Assembly (NCBI GenBank): GCA_002256705.1
Contig: NQJI01000025.1
Location: 1-15,298 of the forward strand
Source of the DNA: Methylococcaceae bacterium NSM2-1
Lineage (GTDB): Bacteria; Pseudomonadota; Gammaproteobacteria; Methylococcales; Methylomonadaceae
Length of the DNA: 15,298 bases
Reading direction: 5' to 3'
Part shown: piece after piece, positions 7,852 to 13,085 of the stretch
How the letters are laid out: every line of letters begins with the position of its first letter
Numbering within the stretch: the first letter of the stretch is position 1
The notes under the pieces: generated by a model
The model's database searches: none
Told to the model about the DNA's origin: nothing
The model's input: the letters and a program-made list of their open reading frames with translations, nothing else
Program-made: the position numbers and the translations under genes

Positions 7852-8046
7852 TTATTCGCATCCGTAACCGTTCGCAGTATAGTTCCATTAGGTCATGCTT
7901 ATTATGGCTACTCTAAAGTACTGATCGACATTGGCAAATTAAAGGTAACAGCCCCAGGCATTAATTTAAATTTTGTAGGAGGAGCTTTTTGTCCGAGATT
8001 ATCGTGGCTAATAAAGTTCGGCCTACAGTTAAAGAGTCTGAATTAA
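7852..8046 (+). other. Startless open frame, possible gene fragment
   Basis: An open frame of 64 codons lies between a TAA at 7849-7851 and a TAA at 8044-8046. The middle reads GHAYYGYSKVLIDIGKL then KVTAPGINLNFVGG, which looks more like real protein than the surrounding sequence. There is no ATG or GTG start in it. It may be a fragment of a lost gene or chance. I do not recognise a family. Confidence 0.2.
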
Positions 8047-8144
8047 TCATACTCTGAAGTGCAATTCCAGAATTCATGTGAGTTTTAGCTGGAGTTGAGC
8101 AAAAAAGACTGCTTGAACATATAAACCGCTGCTCATTCCAAAAA

Positions 8145-8236
8145 CACAGAAAGCACAGAGGAAAATCATCACCCATAGAAAGTGTTAGATAAATCCTGAT
8201 ACTTTGATTCTCTTTGAACTCTGTGCCTTCGTGGTG
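8145..8236. repeat. Imperfect inverted repeat, REP/MITE-like
   Basis: The left arm CACAGAAAGCACAGAG (8145-8160) is nearly the reverse complement of the right arm CTCTGTGCCTTCGTGGTG (8219-8236), with a 58-base centre. From memory, words like CTCTGTG-CTTCGTGGT recur in small intergenic repeats of many bacterial genomes. No coding capacity. Whether it occurs elsewhere in this genome cannot be seen here. Confidence 0.4.
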
Positions 8237-8305
8237 CGTGCATAACATTTTTTTTCGGGATGAAAAGTCTTATGTTTGTAACAAAATACAAATCAGCAAA
8301 TTCCT

Positions 8306-8809
8306 TCAATGGGAGCTGCTTTGCCGCATCTGAACTCTGGCGCGTATCAGTGCGCCAATCACTACAATCAACAATGCAGCCAATGAAAATTCCAGCAACA
8401 AAAAAGCGGCAATTTTAAAATAAGCAAATACCGGATCAATAAACCGGACCAACCAGCCGCCAGCTTCATCTGCCAATGCTGATAGGTACGTTAAACTACT
8501 CAACCAGATTTTCAGACGTACCGAGAATTCAGTCATCAGCATTAAATGCGTTAAGGTCACTATCAACATGCCCATCGAAAATAAATGAAAATGCGAAACT
8601 TCCAGCATCCCCTGATAACTTCTGGGCTGGGTAAATTGTTCTTCAGAGCCCAGATAATAAGCGATCACTGAGCCAGGAGTTAAATCCATATGATGAAAAT
8701 ACATCATGCCATTACTCACCCACAACAGGGCGATGTAACCCAGAAACATTAACACCAGGGCGTTTAGTAATGACTTACGCTGTTGTTCACCGGTAACAAA
8801 ATAACGCAT
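8306..8809 (-). CDS. Four-helix inner-membrane protein with conserved-looking histidines, possible heme protein
   Basis: 167 residues with four hydrophobic segments (about 15-36, 72-94, 100-122 and 128-155). Histidines sit at membrane borders: HH at 39-40, SHFH with His73 and His75, and His88. Paired histidines at such places often bind b-type heme, so a small membrane cytochrome or quinone-linked electron carrier is possible, but no CxxCH or other proof is present. Its start ATG shares one base (8809) with the stop of the exported FMN-binding gene (TGATG), so the two are translationally coupled and probably work together, perhaps passing electrons between the membrane and the periplasmic flavin. 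I do not recognise a named family. The hydrophilic loop between helices 1 and 2 (about 37-71) should lie on one membrane face and carries the HH pair. Confidence 0.8.
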   Translation of the reverse strand: MRYFVTGEQQRKSLLNALVLMFLGYIALLWVSNGMMYFHHMDLTPGSVIAYYLGSEEQFTQPRSYQGMLEVSHFHLFSMGMLIVTLTHLMLMTEFSVRLKIWLSSLTYLSALADEAGGWLVRFIDPVFAYFKIAAFLLLEFSLAALLIVVIGALIRARVQMRQSSSH

Positions 8810-9351
8810 CAGTTGGTACCCTTGTTTTTTACCATGACCTGATAAATGGCCATGACTTTGCGGATGCTGCTAAGTGCGGATCGTGTGCTGAGGGTTGCGC
8901 CGCTTATGCCATCGACGCCTTTGTTAAAATCCATTTCGGCTAGCGGACGTTTATAGAGTTTTTCAAACCAGCGTTCTGGCGGCTGATATTCGGGTGGTTC
9001 ATGAAAAGCAAGTGTGAAGACTTTCTGCAACTCACCCTCGGGTGTCAATACAATCATCAAGGTTTCCGGTTTTGTTCTGACGGTGCTGGTTTCAATCGCG
9101 GCATAACCCAGTATCTTTCCCTGGTCTTTTCCCACATAGAAGGTAAATAAGCCTGAGTCCAGTTTAACCTTGGCATCTTGTTCAATTTTGGCAACTTGGT
9201 TTTCATCAGGAAATAGCGATAACTGCTCTACTTGTGTACCTTTGCCGAACGCCAATTCCATTGCCTCGTTTTTGCTGTAAAAGATTTTGGCAAAGCTGGG
9301 GCTTATGGCAGTCAACAGCCATAAAAGGAACATAAACTTAATTATTTTCAT
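8809..9351 (-). CDS. Exported FMN-binding domain protein (RnfG/NqrC-like, covalent flavin motif)
   Basis: 180 residues. A Sec signal peptide (about 1-21, ending PSFA-K) directs it to the periplasm, where the C-terminal part could stay soluble. The FMN-binding domain carries GVDGISGATLST (145-156). Its D147-G-I-S-G-A-T153 matches the Dxx[ST]GA[TS] motif on which the flavin transferase ApbE attaches FMN through a phosphoester bond, so Thr153 is the predicted attachment site. A region of preceding strands (GKILGYAAIETSTVRTKPETL then MIVLTPEG) fits the same fold. Related domains serve in Rnf, Nqr and extracytoplasmic reductases. No apbE lies in the window. It starts after the hairpin behind the broken porin gene and overlaps the downstream membrane-protein gene by one base. 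The ribosome site (GGA about 10 bases upstream) is weak. Confidence 0.88.
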   Translation of the reverse strand: MKIIKFMFLLWLLTAISPSFAKIFYSKNEAMELAFGKGTQVEQLSLFPDENQVAKIEQDAKVKLDSGLFTFYVGKDQGKILGYAAIETSTVRTKPETLMIVLTPEGELQKVFTLAFHEPPEYQPPERWFEKLYKRPLAEMDFNKGVDGISGATLSTRSALSSIRKVMAIYQVMVKNKGTN

Positions 9352-9414
9352 AATACATATCCATTAGTCAGACCAACGGTCTTTAATTGCGTTGTGTTTT
9401 AGCCAAAAACCAAA

Positions 9415-9458
9415 CCGCCAGTCAGACATTTCAGTGTTACGAAATATCTGGCTGGCGG
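9415..9458 (-). terminator. Long hairpin terminator or attenuator between porin and FMN-binding gene
   Basis: Two 18-base arms (9415-9432 and 9441-9458), pairing at 16 positions plus one wobble, enclose an 8-base loop. On the minus strand the outer end is CTGGCGG followed by TTTGGTTTTTGG, so it reads as a rho-independent terminator for transcripts coming from the porin gene. It lies 95 bases after the porin stop and about 64 bases before the FMN-binding gene. That makes partial read-through or a separate promoter for the latter likely. Confidence 0.6.
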
Positions 9459-9552
9459 CATGAACCACGAACAGCTTTACTAATAAACTGTTTACTGTGT
9501 GGATGGCAGATTCGCTAATATCATACTATATGAACAGGTAAATCCCTTGATA

Positions 9553-10545
9553 CTAGTAAATAAATCCAAGACCCAGATTAAAGTCATCCGGCACAGAGCC
9601 TTCTTCAGCACTGAAGTTGCGGTAATCAGCCTTGATAACTACATTTGGGATAGGTTTGTATTGCAGGCCCACTTGAAAGATTTGCCTATCCAGATTTTGA
9701 TTATCTTTAAAACCGTTGGGGGCTTTGGCAATCGTATCGTATTGTTCATAACGGAAGAAAGGAGCAAGGTATTGTGGTGTATCTTTAAATATTAGTGGCA
9801 ATACATCGTAGCCAACTTCGGTGTACCAACCATAGTTTTGTGATCCTACTGTTTCACCTTGGAAGGCACTGAGGATGCCTGCATCATTGATATGCCCCCA
9901 TGAGCCCAGAGTACGGAATTCCAGTCCACGGTATTTCCATTGCACATGCGCTTCATAGAGTTGCGTAAAAACATTGGGCTTTTGGCCATTAAATTCCAGA
10001 TCTTGCCCGGAATTGCCAACATATGCTGAACCGCCAACAGAAACTCCAGGAAGCGCATCAGGCGTATAATCCGTGCGTGCAACATAACCGAAATTTTGGG
10101 CATATGCTGTAGCGCCTCCTTGCCGACCATCTCGGATACCGTTGGAATTGAACCCTTGGGCATCCAAACCATTGACCACATAACCGGTATACGTCAGGTT
10201 AGGCGTTATAGCACCGAATAGACCGACACCAATTTCCCGCCAAGTAGTCGGAATGATACGCCGTTCTACTTCAGGGCGATTGTTACCGAAGTAAAAGGGT
10301 GGCTCATGAATCTGGTTGATAAAGCCCATCGGCATTAGAACCATACCGGCGCGAGCATTAACCATCGGATCAATAAAAAAATCCAGCGCCGCAAACTCGA
10401 CAGAAACTTCGCCTTCATCGTCATCGCCTGAGCCGGTTGTGCCATGTTCGAACTCTATTTCACTGTTGAAAAGAATGTTGTCGGTAAATTTATAACCTAC
10501 ATATAAAACCAGTCGTTCAAAATCGGCATTGTCTTTTGCGTTACC
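9553..10545 (-). CDS. Porin, C-terminal beta-barrel fragment
   Basis: This frame is open for 330 codons but its first ATG (10363-10365) lies far inside, so it would only be made after a frameshift. It shows alternating strands and turns: LYVGYKFTDNILFNSEIEFE, then ARAGMVLMPMGFINQIHEPP, then RRIIPTTWREIGVGLFG, SVGGSAYVGNSGQ and the closing PDDFNLGLGFIY. The final aromatic residue (Tyr) is the usual outer-membrane assembly signal recognised by BamA. The C-terminal 18 or so residues give a good barrel end, so this half has not decayed and the lesion looks recent. Confidence 0.7.
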   Translation of the reverse strand, partial: GNAKDNADFERLVLYVGYKFTDNILFNSEIEFEHGTTGSGDDDEGEVSVEFAALDFFIDPMVNARAGMVLMPMGFINQIHEPPFYFGNNRPEVERRIIPTTWREIGVGLFGAITPNLTYTGYVVNGLDAQGFNSNGIRDGRQGGATAYAQNFGYVARTDYTPDALPGVSVGGSAYVGNSGQDLEFNGQKPNVFTQLYEAHVQWKYRGLEFRTLGSWGHINDAGILSAFQGETVGSQNYGWYTEVGYDVLPLIFKDTPQYLAPFFRYEQYDTIAKAPNGFKDNQNLDRQIFQVGLQYKPIPNVVIKADYRNFSAEEGSVPDDFNLGLGFIY

Positions 10546-10928
10546 GCAGGGCCCAAGCCGTAAGCGCTTTTATATTGAGCCTCTTCAGGAATAGCCAAAT
10601 TGGTACGCAATTTCTCAACTTCCTGACTCAGAATATCGGTTTTGCGCTCCAGGTTCTTTACATTGTTGTCCGCGACTTTGTTCTCCGGGTTCTGTACATT
10701 GCTGTCCGCGACTTTGTTCTCCGGATTTTGCATGTTGCTGGTAGCGGTTTTTCCGGGTACCGCCCCCATACCGGCTTTCATCTCGTCAATTTGCTTTTGC
10801 TGTGCCTGGATAATTTTCCACATATCTTCCATCGTTTGTGGTTTTTCCAGGGCGCTAACAGACGCACTTAACGCAACCAGCGTTGTCAGCACTCCACCAT
10901 TTACTAATTGTTTGTTGTAGATTTTCAT
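10497..10928 (-). CDS. Porin, N-terminal fragment: signal peptide and periplasmic coiled coil
   Basis: 143 codons as written. Signal peptide about 1-26 (VSA-LEKP). Residues 33-55 (MEDMWKIIQAQQKQIDEMKA) and about 89-112 (NVKNLERKTDILSQEVEKLR) are heptad-like helices that would form a trimeric periplasmic coiled coil below the barrel. Between them lie two 12-residue repeats with the core QNPENKVAD. After SAYGLGPA128 the reading frame becomes junk (VTQKTMPILNDWFYM) and stops. The ribosome site GAGGA (10936-10940 on the plus strand) is 7 bases from the ATG and fixes the start. The product, if exported, would have no barrel and would probably be degraded. Confidence 0.7.
   Translation of the reverse strand: MKIYNKQLVNGGVLTTLVALSASVSALEKPQTMEDMWKIIQAQQKQIDEMKAGMGAVPGKTATSNMQNPENKVADSNVQNPENKVADNNVKNLERKTDILSQEVEKLRTNLAIPEEAQYKSAYGLGPAVTQKTMPILNDWFYM
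10665..10736 (-). repeat. Two 36-bp tandem repeats within the porin coiled-coil region
   Basis: Residues 65-76 and 77-88 of the porin N-terminal part are near-identical 12-residue units (N-[MV]-QNPENKVAD-[SN]). A degenerate third unit follows (NVKNLERKTD). At the DNA level the 36-bp units share almost all bases, so copy number could change without shifting the frame, altering linker length between two helices. Confidence 0.7.
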
Positions 10929-11234
10929 TTACACATCCTCGTATTAATAGTTTGTTAATTTTAGCGCGAATAGTTGTAAAGATACAAATGATTCCTATTT
11001 AGAAATCTATTTTTGGTTGCATACTACTTCATCAAATAAACAAGGTTTATTGAGGGATTATGAGTTTTAATCCAAAATGCTTTAATATTAAGCATTCATT
11101 CGGATTTAGAGCTTAACTAGCTCGTTGGCTTCTGGTATATTCGGCTGCTAGCGAATTAGTTTGCTGAACTGACCATACGCACTTCTTAGGGCAGTGATAC
11201 TAAAAATCAATTTAAGAGTTGGAGAGCCGCCATT
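10929..11234. promoter_or_regulatory. Divergent intergenic region between porin and the unknown anchored protein
   Basis: An A+T-rich region that must contain promoters for both sides. For the porin, minus-strand TTGTAT (10982-10987) and TAAAAT (10958-10963) with an 18-base spacer make a plausible sigma-70 promoter. A 7-base perfect inverted repeat, AATGCTT (11076-11082) and AAGCATT (11090-11096), may be an operator for either gene. I found no sigma-54 (GG-N10-GC type) site that I would defend. Confidence 0.4.
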
Positions 11235-11675
11235 ATGTCTGAAGCGTTGTTTATATTAACTACTATTTTCGTTGCTTATGTTGTTTATAAAACCGTAAAT
11301 GAACAAAAAGCGACTCCTAAATCCGCAGAACCAAAGGCAAAACCGGAAGCATCGAAAGTGCTTCCAGAACAACCAATGCCTGAGACTGTTGCCAAAGATA
11401 TAAAGCCGACAATTATTAAACCGGCGACCATTAAAAAAACCACGCCTACAACAACCCGGGGTACAGTTAAAAAGGGTTTACGAGATCCAAAAACTGGAGA
11501 GGTAGCTACTACTTATAGTAACTATCGTTTTACCAAACGCTGGATAAAAGACGCCTTGGTTACAGAAGGGTTGCTGGAAAAAGTCTATAAAAATAACGAA
11601 CTGGATGCCGCAATTGAAGCGACAATAAAAGATGCCTTAGTGAAGCTTGAAGCCCTCGATAAATATAAACCTTAG
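11235..11675 (+). CDS. Unknown protein with N-terminal membrane anchor and Pro/Lys/Thr linker
   Basis: 146 residues. Residues 4-20 (ALFILTTIFVAYVVYKT) form one membrane helix. Residues 25-80 or so are a low-complexity linker rich in Lys, Pro, Ala and Thr (PKSAEPKAKPEASK, then IKPATIKKTTPTTT). The last 70 residues look folded and charged: VKKGLRDPKTGEVATTYSNY, RFTKRWIKDALVTEGLL and EKVYKNNELDAAIEATIKDA, probably alpha-helical. I do not recognise a family. GGAG at 11221-11224 gives a ribosome site 10 bases from the ATG. It converges with pilR, whose end is only 35 bases away. The design (anchor, flexible linker, small domain) fits a protein that spans the periplasm or tethers a cytoplasmic domain. 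Topology is not determinable. Confidence 0.7.
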   Translation: MSEALFILTTIFVAYVVYKTVNEQKATPKSAEPKAKPEASKVLPEQPMPETVAKDIKPTIIKPATIKKTTPTTTRGTVKKGLRDPKTGEVATTYSNYRFTKRWIKDALVTEGLLEKVYKNNELDAAIEATIKDALVKLEALDKYKP

Positions 11676-11710
11676 TCAATGGCTGGCTAAGGCTGGAAGC
11701 TATAAAAACT

Positions 11711-12034
11711 TTAATTATTCAAATCGAGCTTTTTCAGGCGATAACGAAATGATCTGAAAGCAAGTCCCAGTTGTTGGGCGGCGGCTGTTTTATTCCATTT
11801 ATTTTCTTCCAGCGCAAGGGTAATTGCTTTTCTTTCAATCTCCTCCAGATAATCTTCTAATGGACCCATTGCCGGATTGTATTCTGGTGAGTCTGAATCG
11901 TTAGGTAGGCTTACTGGCAGATTCAAATCATCTATCTCTATGCAATTGCCATCATATAGTGCAAGAGCTCTTTCCAGAATATTCTCAAGCTCACGCACAT
12001 TACCCGGAAAAAATATTCTCAAGCTCACGCACAT
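11711..12034 (-). CDS. PilR C-terminal fragment with Fis-type DNA-binding domain
   Basis: 107 codons from an ATG at 12032-12034 created inside the duplicated segment. After an out-of-place MCVSLRIF it re-reads FPGNVRELENILERALALYD, the end of the AAA+ lid, then the linker and MGPLEDYLEEIERKAITLAL, and ends with the helix-turn-helix NKTAAAQQLGLAFRSFRYRL (about 82-101). If made by re-initiation, it would bind pilR sites without receiver or ATPase and could block rather than activate. There is no clear ribosome site, so it may well not be translated. Confidence 0.5.
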   Translation of the reverse strand: MCVSLRIFFPGNVRELENILERALALYDGNCIEIDDLNLPVSLPNDSDSPEYNPAMGPLEDYLEEIERKAITLALEENKWNKTAAAQQLGLAFRSFRYRLKKLDLNN

Positions 12035-12045
12035 TACCCGGAAAA
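11978..12045. repeat. Exact 34-bp tandem duplication inside pilR
   Basis: Bases 11978-12011 and 12012-12045 are identical over all 34 positions; each begins AATATTCTCAAGCTC and ends ATTACCCGGAAAA. The unit is 11 codons plus one base, so it shifts the frame. It lies over the codons for the FPGNVRELEN motif at the end of the AAA+ domain. Flanking bases differ on both sides, which sets the borders precisely. Confidence 0.95.
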
Positions 12046-13085
12046 TGATACTGTTGCAGCACTGCCAAGGCAGCTGTCGATAATGTCAGCTGATCTATTT
12101 TGCCGGCATTTAGCTTTGCTAGTATATGTTCTGTAAGTGCGGGTATATCAGAACTCCTTTCACGCAAAGGGGGAACATGAAGGTCGATAACATTAATACG
12201 GTAATATAAATCCTGCCTGAAAAGCCCGGCCCGAACCATATCGGCAAGGTTTCGGTGGGTGGCACTGAGTAAACGAATATCGACCGGAATTTCCATTTGC
12301 TCGCCAACGGGGCGAATTCTTTTTTCTTGTATGGCGCGCAGCAATTTAACCTGCAGGGATTGGGGCAGATCCGCTACTTCATCAAGAAATAATGTGCCAC
12401 CTTCTGCGGCTTGAAATAAACCTTTTTTATCGGTGATCGCTCCGGTAAAACTGCCTTTTTTATGACCAAAGAACTCACTTTCCATCAATTCGAGAGGAAT
12501 GGCTCCACAGTTAATAGCTACAAAAGATTTATCGCTGCGAGGACTTTGCTGATGGATGAGCCTTGCCACCAATTCCTTACCCGAACCGGATTCGCCACTG
12601 ATGTAAACAGGCGCCTGACTGCGGGCAACCTTATCTATTTTTGATCGAATTTCCCGCATGACTGATGATTCACCCAGGAGTGTTTGGCGAGTTCGCCTTT
12701 CTCTTGTAGACATTGGGTCAGAAAGCTTTAGTGCGCTGCTAACGAGGTGTCTGAGTACCAATAAATCAACAGGTTTGGAGACAAAATCAAAAGCGCCTTT
12801 TTTCATCGCCAGAATTGCCGTATCCATATTGGCGTGAGCGGTAATAACGGCAACCGGGATTGGGTTGGACATAGCTTGGATAGTGTCAACCAAATCCAGA
12901 CCATTGCCGTCAGGCAATTTCATGTCGGTAAGGCAAAGATCAAATGAATTTTGTTGCAATAACGTCTTGGCGCAGTCAATGTTTTCAGCACAGCAAGTTT
13001 GAATATCCATTCTGTTAAGAGTGATTTCCAACAGTTCACGAATATCCGGTTCATCATCTACTATCAATACCCGTTGTTTTCTCAT
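12000..13085 (-). CDS. pilR: PilR N-terminal fragment: receiver and AAA+ domain, truncated before the DNA-binding domain
   Basis: 361 residues. Receiver domain 1-120 with acidic pair Asp10-Asp11, phospho-acceptor Asp54 (LTDMKLPDG), Thr82 and Lys104. AAA+ sigma-54 interaction domain with Walker A GESGSGKE (164-171), the sigma-54 contact loop GSFTGA (211-216, where NtrC has GAFTGA; PilR also has Ser) and Walker B GGTLFLDEV (229-237). It then runs FPGNVRELENI and ends after three abnormal residues (FSG) in a stop created by the 34-bp duplication. ATPase and sigma-54 contact residues remain, but the Fis helix-turn-helix is lost, so it could at most activate weakly from solution. Confidence 0.88.
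   Translation of the reverse strand: MRKQRVLIVDDEPDIRELLEITLNRMDIQTCCAENIDCAKTLLQQNSFDLCLTDMKLPDGNGLDLVDTIQAMSNPIPVAVITAHANMDTAILAMKKGAFDFVSKPVDLLVLRHLVSSALKLSDPMSTRERRTRQTLLGESSVMREIRSKIDKVARSQAPVYISGESGSGKELVARLIHQQSPRSDKSFVAINCGAIPLELMESEFFGHKKGSFTGAITDKKGLFQAAEGGTLFLDEVADLPQSLQVKLLRAIQEKRIRPVGEQMEIPVDIRLLSATHRNLADMVRAGLFRQDLYYRINVIDLHVPPLRERSSDIPALTEHILAKLNAGKIDQLTLSTAALAVLQQYHFPGNVRELENIFSG

Larger units (their letters stand above)
7734..8305. other. Non-coding stretch between the slp-like and membrane-protein genes
   Basis: No complete gene is convincing. It contains a startless open frame at 7852-8046 and an imperfect inverted repeat at 8145-8236, listed separately. A minus-strand frame of 95 codons at 7961-8248 runs across the inverted repeat and shows no protein character, so I do not call it. 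The genes on either side converge here, so transcription terminators would be expected, but I see no clear hairpin with a T run. Confidence 0.5.
9553..10928 (-). pseudogene. Outer-membrane porin gene broken by an internal deletion and frameshift
   Basis: Two frames on the minus strand carry the two ends of one outer-membrane protein. 10928 down to about 10546 encodes a signal peptide, a coiled-coil region and the family-like end SAYGLGPA. From about 10545 the neighbouring frame continues GNAKDNADFERLVLYVGYKF and runs as a beta barrel to 9553. The total of 1376 bases is not divisible by three. From memory, homologues have about 25-35 residues between YGLGPA and the DxxFxRxxxYxGYKF strand, including a first barrel strand like SIGGYGEALY. 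They are missing here, so a deletion of 3n+1 bases near 10540-10547 fits better than a simple sequencing slip. The family covers trimeric substrate-selective porins (DcaP/OprP-like). Substrate unknown. Confidence 0.75.
11711..13085 (-). pseudogene. pilR: pilR, sigma-54 activator gene interrupted by a 34-bp tandem duplication
   Basis: The locus encodes receiver, AAA+ and Fis-type DNA-binding domains in the order and with the sequence character of Pseudomonas PilR. The frame breaks inside the codons for FPGNVRELENI because that 34-bp stretch is present twice. Removing one copy leaves 1341 bases, exactly 447 codons including the stop, and a normal 446-residue PilR. PilR, phosphorylated by PilS, turns on the major pilin gene pilA with RNA polymerase sigma-54. 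As written, the activator cannot bind its target. The pilR start overlaps the pilS stop by four bases (ATGA at 13082-13085). Confidence 0.85.

Noticed and set aside
7961..8248. Minus-strand open frame of 95 codons
   Set aside because: It crosses the inverted repeat at 8145-8236, has no ribosome site, and its translation shows no domain, signal or membrane character.
10366..10545. Programmed frameshifting considered for the porin
   Set aside because: No slippery heptamer is apparent at the junction, and the expected first barrel strand is missing, which a frameshift would not explain.
10536..10920. Plus-strand open frames with repeated RVLYIAVRDFVL wording
   Set aside because: The repetition is only the antisense image of the 36-bp repeats in the porin gene.
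10981..10999. Possible Fur box over the porin promoter
   Set aside because: It matches the 19-base consensus at only 11 positions by my count, too weak to support iron control.
11978..12045. The 34-bp repeat considered as a phage or element attachment duplication
   Set aside because: The copies are directly adjacent with nothing between them, and no integrase or element is present. A simple tandem duplication explains it.
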